Below the pieces are notes generated by a model. The model was not told the DNA's origin. It saw only the letters and a list, made by a program, of their open reading frames with translations, and did not search any database. A stretch of DNA of 64,000 bases from Hymenobacter aranciens. Its GTDB lineage: Bacteria; Bacteroidota; Bacteroidia; Cytophagales; Hymenobacteraceae. Shown here piece by piece: positions 40,670 to 49,602 of this stretch (positions are counted from its first letter, which is position 1; each line of letters opens with the position of its first letter). The DNA is taken from contig NZ_JAUQSY010000008.1 in NCBI RefSeq assembly GCF_030580865.1, positions 273,115 to 337,114 of the forward strand, written 5' to 3'. A program made the translations under genes and the position numbers.

Positions 40670-42349
40670 TTACAGGTTTTGCTTGTTCAGCTCGCCCACG
40701 GCGTGGTCGACGGCCCGGGCCGTGAGGGCCAGGTAGGTCAGCGAGGGGTTGGCGCAGGCCGAGGAGGTCATGGCGGCCCCGTCGGTCACGTACACGTTGG
40801 GGGCGTCCCACACCTGGTTGTGAGCGTTGAGCACCGAGGTTTTAGGGTCGCGGCCCATGCGGGCGGTGCCCATCTCATGGATGCCGCCGCCCATGTTGTA
40901 GCCGTTGTTGTAGGTGCGCACGTTCTGGAGGCCGGCGGCTTCGAGCATCTCCTGGGCGTCGTTCATCATGTCAATGCGCATCTTCTGCTCGTTGTCGCGC
41001 AGGGTGGCGTCGATGGCCAGCACCGGCAGGCCCCAGATGTCTTTCTTATTGGGGTCGAGCGTGATGTAGTTGTCGTGGTAAGGCAGCGTTTCGCCGAAGC
41101 CGCCCAGGCCCATCGTCCACTTGCCGGGCTCGCTCAGGGCGTCTTTCCACTCGCCGCCGATGCTCATTTCCGCAATCTCGCGGCTCCAGCCCTCGCGCCC
41201 CGCCGCGCCCTGGTAGCCGAAGCCGCGCAGGTAGTCGCGTTTGTCGGCGCCCACGTTGCGGAAGCGCGGCACGTAGATGCCATTGGCCCGGCGCCCGTAC
41301 ATGTACTTGTCCTCGTAGCCAGGCATGTCGCCGCTGGCACCCACCCGGAAATGGTGGTCCATCACGTTGTGGCCCAGTTCGCCGCTGCTGCTGCCCAGGC
41401 CGCCGGGCCATACGTCGGTGGCCGAGTTCATCAGCACCCAGGCCGAGTTCAGGGCCGAGGCGTTGAGGAAGATGATTTTGGCGAAATACTGGTAGGTCTG
41501 CCGGGTTTCGGCATCGAGCACCTCCACGCCGGTCGCGCGCTTCTTGTCCTTGTCGTAGAGAATCTTGGTAACAATGGAGAAGGGCCGCAGCGTGAGCTTG
41601 CCGGTGGCCATGGCCGCTGGCAGCGTGGCCGACTGCGTGCTGAAGTACGAGCCAAACGGGCAGCCCAGCCAGCACTTGTTGCGGTACTGGCAGTTGACGC
41701 GGTTGTGGTGGGGCTTGGTGATGTTGGCCGTGCGCCCGATTATCATGGGGCGCAGGTTGTTGTAGTGCTTTTTGAGACGGGCCGCCACGTCCTTTTCCAC
41801 CACGTTCATCTCCATAGCCGGCATAAAGTCGCCATCGGGCAGCACGGCCAGCCCGTCGCGGTTGCCACTGATGCCGGCAAACCGCTCGGCGTGCGTGTAC
41901 CAGGGTGCCAGGTCTTTATAGCGAATGGGCCAGTCCACGGCAATGCCCTCGCGGGCGTTGGCCTCGAAGTCGAGGTCGCTCAGGCGGTAGCTTTGGCGGC
42001 CCCATATCAGCGAGCGGCCGCCCACCTGGTAGCCCCGGAACCAGTCGAAGGGCTTCGTCTCCACGTAGGGGCTCTGGCGCTCATCCACCCAGAAGTCGAG
42101 GTTGCTCTCGTTTAGGGTGTAGTCGCGCCGCAGCACCGGGTGGTCGGCCCGCATCTGCTGGGTGGGGTTGTCGCGGTGCGGCAGTTCCCAGGGCGCCTTG
42201 GTGGCGTTCACGTAGTCCTTGATGTGCTCCACGTTGCGCCCGCGCTCCAGCATGATGGTGCGCAAGCCCTTTTCGGTGAGTTCCTTGGCCGCCATGCCGC
42301 CCGAGATGCCGGAGCCGATAACGATGGCGTCGTAAGTATTCTGTGCCAT
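40670..42349 (-). CDS. GMC oxidoreductase (glucoside 3-dehydrogenase-like flavin subunit)
   Basis: The 559-residue protein has an N-terminal FAD dinucleotide-binding motif (AIVIGSGISGGMAAKELTEK, about residues 9-28), RSLIWGRQSYRLSD in the substrate region, a possible Fe-S or disulfide cysteine pair in NKCWLGCPFG, and the C-terminal GMC signature HEMGTARMGRDP with CANPSLTYLAL. It has no signal peptide, so export probably depends on the subunit 3 protein that follows. The whole fits the flavin subunit of glucoside 3-dehydrogenases, which oxidise the C3 hydroxyl of sugars and pass electrons to a cytochrome c. Confidence 0.88.
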   Translation of the reverse strand: MAQNTYDAIVIGSGISGGMAAKELTEKGLRTIMLERGRNVEHIKDYVNATKAPWELPHRDNPTQQMRADHPVLRRDYTLNESNLDFWVDERQSPYVETKPFDWFRGYQVGGRSLIWGRQSYRLSDLDFEANAREGIAVDWPIRYKDLAPWYTHAERFAGISGNRDGLAVLPDGDFMPAMEMNVVEKDVAARLKKHYNNLRPMIIGRTANITKPHHNRVNCQYRNKCWLGCPFGSYFSTQSATLPAAMATGKLTLRPFSIVTKILYDKDKKRATGVEVLDAETRQTYQYFAKIIFLNASALNSAWVLMNSATDVWPGGLGSSSGELGHNVMDHHFRVGASGDMPGYEDKYMYGRRANGIYVPRFRNVGADKRDYLRGFGYQGAAGREGWSREIAEMSIGGEWKDALSEPGKWTMGLGGFGETLPYHDNYITLDPNKKDIWGLPVLAIDATLRDNEQKMRIDMMNDAQEMLEAAGLQNVRTYNNGYNMGGGIHEMGTARMGRDPKTSVLNAHNQVWDAPNVYVTDGAAMTSSACANPSLTYLALTARAVDHAVGELNKQNL

Positions 42350-42388
42350 AAAAGTGGGTGGGATTAAGTGGAATGAGCGGCTGGCGCC

Positions 42389-43279
42389 CTACCGCAGCGT
42401 GCGCTTGAGGTAGCTGATGCTCTGCTGAATACTGTCGAAAGGTGAGCCGGGCGTCTCATCCTGCTCGACGAAGAAATGGCGCAGCCCCGCGCACTTGGCC
42501 TGGGCGAAAATGCGCGCAAAGTCAATGCTGCCGTTGCCCACTTCGGTGAAGCCGTGTGGTGGCGTTTTGGCCATGTCCTTGACGTGCCAGAGCGGGAAGC
42601 GCCCGGGGTGTGCCTTGAACAGGGCTACCGGGTCGTGGCCGGCCTTTACGGCCCAGTACAAGTCCAGCTCCATCTGCACCAGGCTTTTATCCGTCTGACT
42701 GAGCAGTACATCGTACGGCAGCTGCCCCCCCAGCGTGGCAAACTCAAAATCGTGGTTGTGGTAGCAGAGCTGAATGCCGGCTGTGCGGCAGCGCTCCCCG
42801 GCCTTGTTCAGGCGCTCGGCCAGCAGCTTGTAGTGGTCGAGGTCGCCGCGCTCATCTTCAAACAAATAAGCGCACACCATGTACTTGATGCCGACGGCGG
42901 CGGCATCATCCACGGCCCGGTCCCAACCGTGCAGGATGGTGCCCTGCTTGGGCTGGCCGTTCTCCAGCGCTTCGCCCAGCATGTAGTGGCTGCTGGGCAT
43001 GCTCAGGCCCTGCTGCCGCAGCACCTGCCGGAAGACGGCCGGCATCATCCCGTAAAATTGCTGGGTACCCGTGTAAGTGGCGCCCTCCAGGGACGTAAAG
43101 CCCAGTTGGGCCACCTTCGCCAGCGTACCCACGGGGTCCTGCTGCATGGCGTCGCGCACGGTATACAGCTGCAAGCCAATAGCTTTTTGCTTGGCAGTTG
43201 CCGCCAGCAGAGCCGGGGCAAGCAGCGCGCCGGTCGAAAGCAGCGCGGCGGATTTTACGAAGTCGCGGCGGGTAGCCAT
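42389..43279 (-). CDS. Exported sugar isomerase/epimerase-type TIM barrel protein
   Basis: From the ATG at 43279 this gives 296 residues with a twin-arginine signal (TRRDFVKSAALLSTGALLAP). The mature protein is a xylose-isomerase-like TIM barrel: IGLQLYTVRDAM (about 35-46), the metal-site CYHNHDFEFATL (about 174-185), ELDLYWAVKAGHDP (about 206-219), LWHVKDM (about 235-241) and FVEQDETPG near the end. It differs from the other TIM barrel of this operon by its export signal, so the two work on opposite sides of the membrane. It is the first gene of the operon, opposite the AraC regulator. Confidence 0.88.
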   Translation of the reverse strand: MATRRDFVKSAALLSTGALLAPALLAATAKQKAIGLQLYTVRDAMQQDPVGTLAKVAQLGFTSLEGATYTGTQQFYGMMPAVFRQVLRQQGLSMPSSHYMLGEALENGQPKQGTILHGWDRAVDDAAAVGIKYMVCAYLFEDERGDLDHYKLLAERLNKAGERCRTAGIQLCYHNHDFEFATLGGQLPYDVLLSQTDKSLVQMELDLYWAVKAGHDPVALFKAHPGRFPLWHVKDMAKTPPHGFTEVGNGSIDFARIFAQAKCAGLRHFFVEQDETPGSPFDSIQQSISYLKRTLR

Positions 43280-43367
43280 ACGGGTGGGATTGGGGAGTGT
43301 AGCTGCCTGACATTGCAGATGTCCCTCCTCCCCTGCCTCTTTCCGAACACCTGCCTGCAAGCGGAAG

Positions 43368-43375
43368 CAAAGTTC
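43368..43375 (-). promoter_or_regulatory. Candidate -7 box for the oxidoreductase operon
   Basis: On the minus strand GAACTTTG lies 88 bases before the first start codon of the operon, in the gap shared with the divergent araC-type gene. A -33 box is not clear. Confidence 0.3.
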
Positions 43376-43478
43376 GACGCCCTAAAAACGCTTTGCTACG
43401 CAATTTTTAGCCAATTTGCATACTCCATTGACCAAAAGCCGGCGTCCGCCGGTCGGCTGGTTTCTTGCCAACGTACCT

Positions 43479-44330
43479 ATGAAGCTTGAGCGCGAACACG
43501 TAAGAATTCTGGACGACAGCTCCTTGCAGGCATTTTACCACAATGCGAGCAACCCCTGCCCGGTGCTGTGGCACTACCACCCCGAATACGAGATAGTGTA
43601 CCTGCCCAGCGGCAGCGGGCAGCGGCGTATCGGCCAGCACCACGGCCGCTACGAGGACGGCGAGCTGCTGCTGCTAGGCCCCAACGTGCCGCACCTGAGC
43701 TACGACTACGGACAAGGTCCCGATTTCGAGGAATTCGTGGTGCAGTTTCCGAAAGAGCTGCTGAGCGCCGACATGCTGACCCGGCCGGAGCTGGCCCCCG
43801 TGGCGGAGCTGCTGAAGCGGGCCGACTCGGGGCTGGTGTTTGGCGCCGAGGTGCGGCAGGTGGTGGGCCCGCAGTTGCAGCAGCTGCTGACGCTACGCCC
43901 TTGGGAGCGGCTGCTGGGGCTGCTGCGCATTCTGCACGAGCTGGCCTCCACCCCTGCCTACACCGAGCTGGAGGCCGGCCCGCCCATCAGCGGCCCGCTG
44001 CCGGCGGCCCAGCAGCGGCTCAACCGGGTGCTGGCGCTGCTGGAAAAGCAGCTCTCGCAGGTGGTTAGCGTAAGCGAGCTGGCGGCGGAGGCTTCGCTGA
44101 CGGTGCCCGCCTTCTGCCGGTTTTTCAAGCGCATGACGCAGCGCACGGTCACCGAGTTCGTGAACGAAAACCGGGTGCAGCACGCCTGCCAGCTGCTGCT
44201 GACCACGCCCTCCATCACCGACGCCGCCTACGCCAGCGGCTTCCAAAATCTGTCGTATTTCAACCGCATCTTTCGGCGGCAGATGGGCGAAAGCCCGTCG
44301 GCTTACCGTCGGCGGGTGGCAGTTATTTAA
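43479..44330 (+). CDS. AraC family transcriptional regulator
   Basis: From the ATG at 43479 the 283-residue protein has an N-terminal cupin-like sensor (LWHYHPEYEIVYLPSGSG, about residues 30-47, then HHGRYEDGELLLLGPNVPH) and a C-terminal AraC HTH pair: VSVSELAAEASLTVPAFCRF (about 197-216) and ITDAAYASGFQNLSYFNRIF (about 246-265) with the closing PSAYRR. It is divergent from the sugar oxidoreductase operon across about 200 bases, so it is the natural candidate to regulate that operon in response to a sugar. Confidence 0.9.
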   Translation: MKLEREHVRILDDSSLQAFYHNASNPCPVLWHYHPEYEIVYLPSGSGQRRIGQHHGRYEDGELLLLGPNVPHLSYDYGQGPDFEEFVVQFPKELLSADMLTRPELAPVAELLKRADSGLVFGAEVRQVVGPQLQQLLTLRPWERLLGLLRILHELASTPAYTELEAGPPISGPLPAAQQRLNRVLALLEKQLSQVVSVSELAAEASLTVPAFCRFFKRMTQRTVTEFVNENRVQHACQLLLTTPSITDAAYASGFQNLSYFNRIFRRQMGESPSAYRRRVAVI

Positions 44331-44433
44331 TAATCTTCCGTGGTGAAGGCTTCTCAGGACTGTAGCATCTGCCCGGCAAGGCGCTACAGTTAATTTCTGA
44401 GCATCGAATTAATTATCGCCAAATTCCTAATGA

Positions 44434-45678
44434 TTAATACTTAACCGAAACAAACCGCGGGCGCAGGTGGTGCGGGTGCTTGTGGATGTCGGCGATGAAG
44501 TCGAACGAGTTGACGTTGTAGCTAATCAGCAGCTCGCCGGGTTTCGACAGGTGCGGGTGGGCCTTGGCGTTGTAGGTGTAAAAGTCCAGGTCTTCGTACA
44601 CTTCCGGGGTTTCATACATCTTTTTGGCGGGCTGAAAAGGGCCGGCCGGCGTCTGTCCGGTTTGGATGGCGATGGTCGGGGAATTGGTATCCAGCTGGTA
44701 CGATGCCAGTACGCGGCCATCCTCCATAAAGCTGACGCTCATTTCGTTCGACACGCGGCTGGTGAGGGCGGCGGCGCGGTGCACGTCCGTGCCCCAGGCG
44801 CTGCCGTCCCAGTAGCGCCACTGGCTGAAGTCCTCGAACTGCTGGTCGGGCACCCGTGCCACCAGCAGCTCCTTTTTCTCGCCCCTGATACCGTACACGT
44901 AGATGTAGCCGTCGGGCTTGGGTGCTTTGGCACCCACGGTGTTGGCCAGCACGGCCGCCCCAAACACTACCTTGCCTTTGCCGTTGCTGTTTGGGATGAA
45001 CAGCGGCGTATCCAACTGCCGCTGGTTGGCAAACGGCGGGCGGCTGCCCTTAGGCAGGGCAATGAGCGACACACCCACATCCTCAAAGGGATATACGCCG
45101 CCCGGCAGGCTCTTGATGAGGTAGGCGAAGATGTAAATCGTGCTGTCCTTTTGGTGGTTGAAAAAGCCGTCGCCCAGCCAGTAGTAGTCGCCGGGCTTCG
45201 ATTTGGCCGTGTGTGGCTCAAACATCGAAGCAGCTTTGCCCTTTTCGTCCTTCCGCCAGTGAAACTTAATGTTCTGCGGGTCGGGCTCGCTGCCTGGCAG
45301 GTAGCCCACGGAGTTATGCACCATCTCCCAGTCGGCCTGCAGAGAGTCCTCCTTGATGTCCCCGATAATCGTGTCACTGAACCAAAAGAAGCTGCCCTTC
45401 CCAGCCGCCTCGCCCGATTTTTCCACGCCGTTCAGCGCCACGCTGTAGATGCCGTCGGCACCCAGCCAGCCGGAGGTTTGCAGCAGCAGCTGGTCCCACT
45501 GCGGCATGGCCACGGCCCGCACCGCCGGCTGCGATGTAGCTGCCGAACTGGTCGCTGAGGTTTCCTCGGCGGCGCGTTCCTGCTGGCCGCAGCCCGTAAA
45601 AAGCAACGCTAAGGCGGTTAAGGAAAGCAGGCCGGCACTAGCCTGCTGGCGGCGCTGGTGAAGAGTATGGGTTTTCAT
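44434..45678 (-). CDS. DUF4185/DUF5005-like lipoprotein, paralogue 1
   Basis: The 414-residue protein has a lipoprotein signal (LALLFTGC, cysteine about residue 30). The body is paralogous along its length to the protein at 47298-48533: shared blocks are SGWLGADGIYSV/SGWFGADGIFAI, FSDTIIGDIK/FSDTMIGDIK, GDYYWLGDGF, YIYVYGIRG, FSQWRYWDGSAWG and the end HLSKPGELLISYNVNSFDF. The blocks look like blades of a beta-propeller glycosidase fold, as in DUF4185 and DUF5005 proteins of Bacteroidetes. Activity is unknown; a glycan-binding or glycosidase role is inferred from the locus. It is the last gene of the locus. Confidence 0.75.
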   Translation of the reverse strand: MKTHTLHQRRQQASAGLLSLTALALLFTGCGQQERAAEETSATSSAATSQPAVRAVAMPQWDQLLLQTSGWLGADGIYSVALNGVEKSGEAAGKGSFFWFSDTIIGDIKEDSLQADWEMVHNSVGYLPGSEPDPQNIKFHWRKDEKGKAASMFEPHTAKSKPGDYYWLGDGFFNHQKDSTIYIFAYLIKSLPGGVYPFEDVGVSLIALPKGSRPPFANQRQLDTPLFIPNSNGKGKVVFGAAVLANTVGAKAPKPDGYIYVYGIRGEKKELLVARVPDQQFEDFSQWRYWDGSAWGTDVHRAAALTSRVSNEMSVSFMEDGRVLASYQLDTNSPTIAIQTGQTPAGPFQPAKKMYETPEVYEDLDFYTYNAKAHPHLSKPGELLISYNVNSFDFIADIHKHPHHLRPRFVSVKY

Positions 45679-45723
45679 ACAATGGATTTGAGGGCTGACA
45701 GATGAGTGGGAAAAGGCCGCCGC

Positions 45724-47259
45724 TTACCGCTCCCAGGTGTCGGTGCGGAAGGGTTCGGCCGGCAGGCCCAGTTGGTTAGCGAGGTTGGTAACCGGGTAAT
45801 TGGTAAAGGCGTAGCGCACGGCCACCGGCTTCGGCACTTGGGATGAGGTTAACACTAGGTGCTGCTGCACGATGGTGGCGGTGGCGGGGTAAAAAACCTG
45901 GTCCGGCCCAGCCAGGTAAAAGTGCCGGGGTGGGCGGCCATCGTTGGTCGTCAGGCCGCCACCCAGGCTCTTCGGCGCAAAATGCACCTCGACCTGGCGG
46001 CCCCGCACCACGTACCTTTTCAGCTGCGGGCCGGTGTCAAGGACTTTGGCGTGGCCGTAGGTGCGGGCCAGCGCCAGCCGGGCCAGGCGTTGGCCGACGG
46101 CCTGCTTGTTGCGCGGGTGAATGTTGTCAGGCTCGCCCACATCCATCGTCACCGCCATGCCGGTATTGCGCACGCGGAGCATGGCGGCCTGCGCCTCGCG
46201 CAGCCGGGCGTAGTAGGTGGCCGTCGAGTCTTTTTCCTCCCAGTTATAGGGCGTCATCTGCACGTAGTAAAACGGCAGCTCGCCCTGATTGAAGTCGCGG
46301 CGCCACCCTTGCAGTAGGGCCGTGCACAGCGCCGTGTAGTCGCGGCCATCCTTTTTATTGGCCTCGCCCTGGTACCACAGAAAGCCCTTGATGGAAAGGC
46401 TTTTCAGCGGGTGAATCATGGCATTGTAGAGCAGCGTGGGGCGCGCCAGCACCTCAAACAGCTTTTCCAGGGTTTTCACAGAATCCAGGCTTTCCCGAGC
46501 TTGGGGGCTTTGGTCGTAAGGCGTCAGGTATCTGGCCTTGACGCGCAGGTCGGCGGCCAGGGCCTCGCGGCTGGCCCAGGCCTGGCAGGCCGAGCCGCCC
46601 ATCGAAGCCACTACCAGCCCCACCGGCACCTGCAGTTCCCGCAGCAGTTCGCGCCCGTAGAAATAGGCCACGCCGCTGAAGTCGCCCGCCGTTTGGGGCG
46701 AGCACACCAGCCAAGTACCCTTGGCGTTGGGCTGCGGCGTTTTCTTAAAGGAGTTTTCAATATTAATCAGCCGGATGGCCGGGTAATCGGCCGCGCTGAT
46801 TTCCTTCTCGTAGTCCACCACGCCGCGCAGCCACGGCAGGGCCGGCTTTAGCTCCATATCCATGTTCGACTGCCCGCTGCACACCCACACCTCGCCGATG
46901 AGCACGTTGGTGAGGGTCGTTTTCTCCCTGCGGCAAGACACCGTAAGCGTGTGCGGCGCAAAATCCCGGGGCCGGGCGGCGGGCACGGGCAGGCTGCCCT
47001 TCCAAGCCCCGCCCGCATCGGCCACCACCCGCACCGGCGCCTGCCGCCAATCGGCCGCCAGCACCACGGTGTCGCCGGCCGGGGCCATGCCCCACAGCGC
47101 CAAAGATTTGGCTTGCTGCACCACCATGTCGCTCTGCAGGATGCTGGCCAGCTGAAACGCCGGCCGCGCCGCTGCTGCCGGGCCGCTCTGGCCCACCGAA
47201 ACCAGCGCAGCCAGTAGCCCAACCAGTGCCAAAACTATCCGTGGGCCTCGCTGCCTCAT
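45724..47259 (-). CDS. Sialate O-acetylesterase-type SGNH hydrolase
   Basis: The 511-residue protein starts with a signal peptide (IVLALVGLLAALVSVG). After an N-terminal beta domain (FQLASILQSDMVVQQ ... VLAADWRQAPV) comes the esterase with the SGNH block I motif GEVWVCSGQSNMDME (about residues 122-136), a GKFLWYQGEAN-like block (GFLWYQGEANKKDG) and the C-terminal DNIHPRNK with the catalytic Asp and His. The family removes O-acetyl groups from sialic acid or from plant glycans. Here it sits between two DUF4185-like lipoproteins in a sugar locus, so it may de-acetylate the target glycan. An upstream GTG in the same frame is less likely as the start. Confidence 0.88.
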   Translation of the reverse strand: MRQRGPRIVLALVGLLAALVSVGQSGPAAAARPAFQLASILQSDMVVQQAKSLALWGMAPAGDTVVLAADWRQAPVRVVADAGGAWKGSLPVPAARPRDFAPHTLTVSCRREKTTLTNVLIGEVWVCSGQSNMDMELKPALPWLRGVVDYEKEISAADYPAIRLINIENSFKKTPQPNAKGTWLVCSPQTAGDFSGVAYFYGRELLRELQVPVGLVVASMGGSACQAWASREALAADLRVKARYLTPYDQSPQARESLDSVKTLEKLFEVLARPTLLYNAMIHPLKSLSIKGFLWYQGEANKKDGRDYTALCTALLQGWRRDFNQGELPFYYVQMTPYNWEEKDSTATYYARLREAQAAMLRVRNTGMAVTMDVGEPDNIHPRNKQAVGQRLARLALARTYGHAKVLDTGPQLKRYVVRGRQVEVHFAPKSLGGGLTTNDGRPPRHFYLAGPDQVFYPATATIVQQHLVLTSSQVPKPVAVRYAFTNYPVTNLANQLGLPAEPFRTDTWER

Positions 47260-47297
47260 GATGCGGGGGAAGAAGTAAGCGGAGAAGCCAACCACCA

Positions 47298-48533
47298 CTA
47301 CTGCAGCTTCACCTTAATGAAGCGCGGGCGGTACAGGTTAGGGTACACCAGAATGTCCTTGAAGAAATCGAAGGAGTTGATATTGTAGCTAATGAGCAGC
47401 TCACCGGGCTCCGACAGGTTGGCGTGCACCTTGGCGTTGTAGGGGAAAAAGTCCTTGTCCATCTTCACGTCCTCCGTGCAGTCCCAGAGGTCGATGGGCG
47501 GGCCCCAGGGGCCCTGGGGCTTCAGGCCCAGGCGCAGGCCCACGGTTTTGCCCAGGCCTTCGGTTTGAAACACCATCGCGTAGCGGCCATCGGGCAAGGG
47601 CGTCACGCTGAGCTCGTTCGAAGCGCGGTCGGTGATATTGGCGATTTTGCTCAGGTCGGCGTTCCAGTCGGTGCCGTCCCAGTAGCGCCACTTGCCGAAG
47701 TCCTCGATGTCGGCCGGGAGCACGCGGGCCACCATCACGTTTTTGGCCTTGCCGCGCACGCCGTACACGTACACGTAGCCATCGGGCTGCGGCGCGCCGG
47801 CCTCCTTGGTGTTCACAAAAATGCCGCCGCCCAGCGACCCGTAGTCACCGGGGCCGCTGCCGGGCAGGAAAAACGGCGTATCGAGCTGGCGCTGGTCTCT
47901 GAACGGCGGCTTGCTGCCGGCCGGAATCACAATCAGCGTATTGCCCACTTCCTGAAAGCCAAATGCTTGGTTGTTGATGTTCTTTACACGGTAGCCGAAC
48001 ACGTACGTGTCGTTATTCTTGGCCGTGTTCACGAAGCCGTCGCCCAGCCAGTAGTACTCGCCGGGCTGCGCGGCGGGCGTATTGGGAATAAACAGCGACT
48101 TGTGCTTGCCGGTCGCCGGGTCCCGGTCCCAGTAGAACTCGATGTTCTCGGCCGTCGGCTGGGCGCCTTTCAGGATGGCTACCGAGTTGTTAATCATGGT
48201 GTAGCCCGGGCTCAGCTTGCCATCCTTGATGTCGCCAATCATGGTGTCGCTAAAGAGGAGCATCGTCTCGGTATTCCTGGCGGTGCCCGGCGCGTCGACG
48301 CCGTTTTTGGGGATGGCAAAGATGCCGTCGGCCCCAAACCAGCCCGAGTTGCGCTTGAACAGGGCCGTCCATTCCGGCGCGGCCTCCACCGTGAACTTCA
48401 GGTTCGTAATGTCGGTGTTAGTCGGCTGGGGTGCCTCCTTGCCCGGCGGGTCGCTTTTATTGGAAGAGCAGGCGGCGGTGGCTGCCAGCAGCAGTCCCAC
48501 GGCGCCTTGTAGCACGATGCGTTTGGATTTCAT
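47298..48533 (-). CDS. DUF4185/DUF5005-like lipoprotein, paralogue 2
   Basis: From the ATG at 48533 this gives 411 residues with a lipoprotein signal (LLLAATAACSS, cysteine about residue 21). It is a full-length paralogue of the 44434-45678 product. Aligned acidic and aromatic positions include GADGIFAIPKNGVD, FSDTMIGDI, YYWLGDGFVN, YVYVYGVRG and KWRYWDGTDWN; the last block LSEPGELLISYNINSFDFF is nearly the same. Preserved Asp and Tyr residues in both copies suggest a shared active or binding site. The esterase gene follows with its first codon about 40 bases away. Confidence 0.75.
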   Translation of the reverse strand: MKSKRIVLQGAVGLLLAATAACSSNKSDPPGKEAPQPTNTDITNLKFTVEAAPEWTALFKRNSGWFGADGIFAIPKNGVDAPGTARNTETMLLFSDTMIGDIKDGKLSPGYTMINNSVAILKGAQPTAENIEFYWDRDPATGKHKSLFIPNTPAAQPGEYYWLGDGFVNTAKNNDTYVFGYRVKNINNQAFGFQEVGNTLIVIPAGSKPPFRDQRQLDTPFFLPGSGPGDYGSLGGGIFVNTKEAGAPQPDGYVYVYGVRGKAKNVMVARVLPADIEDFGKWRYWDGTDWNADLSKIANITDRASNELSVTPLPDGRYAMVFQTEGLGKTVGLRLGLKPQGPWGPPIDLWDCTEDVKMDKDFFPYNAKVHANLSEPGELLISYNINSFDFFKDILVYPNLYRPRFIKVKLQ

Positions 48534-48676
48534 AACAAGCAGTTTAGAGAATGAAACGGGGCAACTAGTGAGCCCGGAAGCCCCTGGTGCCTGCCCCAGG
48601 CCGGCCGTGGGGGCGGCCGACCCGGAACAGGACTTTTCAGGAAAGCGCCGGGGTACCAGCGCCATTCGCCACCAGC

Positions 48677-49492
48677 CTATTTCGGGCCGGCATCGAAGGT
48701 GTACACAAAGGTTTCGGCGTTGGTGTAGGGCGGGCCGAACACGGCCAGGTCCAGGGCGATTTCCATCACCAGCCGGTCTTTGGTCAGGGAGATGACGCGG
48801 TAGGTTTCCGTGGTCACTTTGCTCGGGTCGAACACGTCGGAATACGTCTGGGTGAAGGTCTTTTCGTCAGCGCTCAAGGTCCAGCCGCTGTACACGTTGA
48901 AGCCGTCGAAGGTGCAGGCCTGCGTGCCGTAGTTCACGGCCATCGTGCCGTTGGCGTTGTACACAAACGAGTCGTCTTTCTCGCACTCCTTGATGTCTTC
49001 CACGTCCGGGTTAGGGGTCGTCCACATCTTGGATTTGAGGTTCCAGCGGTAGGTAGCCAGGATTTGGGCTCCCGAGGCAGCAGTGTTCACCGTCAGCACT
49101 TTCTCGCTCATCTTGCCGTTGGCATCCTCGGCTTTGAAGGTGAAGCCGACCAGCTTATCCACCTCGCTGGCAGCCAGGGTGTAGGTGAAGTTGTAATCGA
49201 GGGTTTTCTGTCCGGCGGTGGGCACGGCAATGGTTTGCACGCCGTTGGTGCCGAAGGTGTTATCGGCCGCCAGGTTCACCTGCTTGCTAACGGTCATGTT
49301 CCTGAGTCCGCCGGGGGCCGATACCGAAACCGTTACCGCTACCTGCTGGCCGGATTTACCGCTGAAGTCAGATTGCGAGAGGGTTACGGTGGGCGCGTCG
49401 GGCTTGGCTTCTTCGTCCTTGGAACAGGAAACCGTGAATATCATTGCCAGCAGGGCAAGGAAGTGAACGACGAATTGGGTATTCTTTTTCAT
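48677..49492 (-). CDS. Surface lipoprotein of the sugar locus, lipocalin-like
   Basis: The 271-residue protein has a lipoprotein signal (MIFTVSCSK, cysteine about residue 23). The N-terminal part (about 30-135) is an Ig-like beta domain, and the C-terminal part (about 145-271) has the strand pattern of lipocalin-like DUF5004-type domains: TYRWNLKSKMW, DDSFVYNANGTMAVNYG, GWTLSADEKTFT, YRVISLTKDRLVMEI. It sits in the SusE/SusF-like position of the locus but is not a clear SusE. A role in binding glycan at the surface is inferred from position. Confidence 0.7.
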   Translation of the reverse strand: MKKNTQFVVHFLALLAMIFTVSCSKDEEAKPDAPTVTLSQSDFSGKSGQQVAVTVSVSAPGGLRNMTVSKQVNLAADNTFGTNGVQTIAVPTAGQKTLDYNFTYTLAASEVDKLVGFTFKAEDANGKMSEKVLTVNTAASGAQILATYRWNLKSKMWTTPNPDVEDIKECEKDDSFVYNANGTMAVNYGTQACTFDGFNVYSGWTLSADEKTFTQTYSDVFDPSKVTTETYRVISLTKDRLVMEIALDLAVFGPPYTNAETFVYTFDAGPK

Positions 49493-49602
49493 GTTGGTTT
49501 GGGGGTTGAATGGTGGGAATTGAATGATGGATTGGGAGTTGAAAAAAGGCGTTTTTAAGGCATAGGTTAAGCAAGTTGAAAATCAGAATGTCAGAGCCGG
49601 AT

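Noticed and set aside
40295..42115. 606-codon plus-strand open frame
   Set aside because: It is antisense to the GMC oxidoreductase; its low-complexity V/H/G/A-rich translation is typical of shadow frames in GC-rich DNA.
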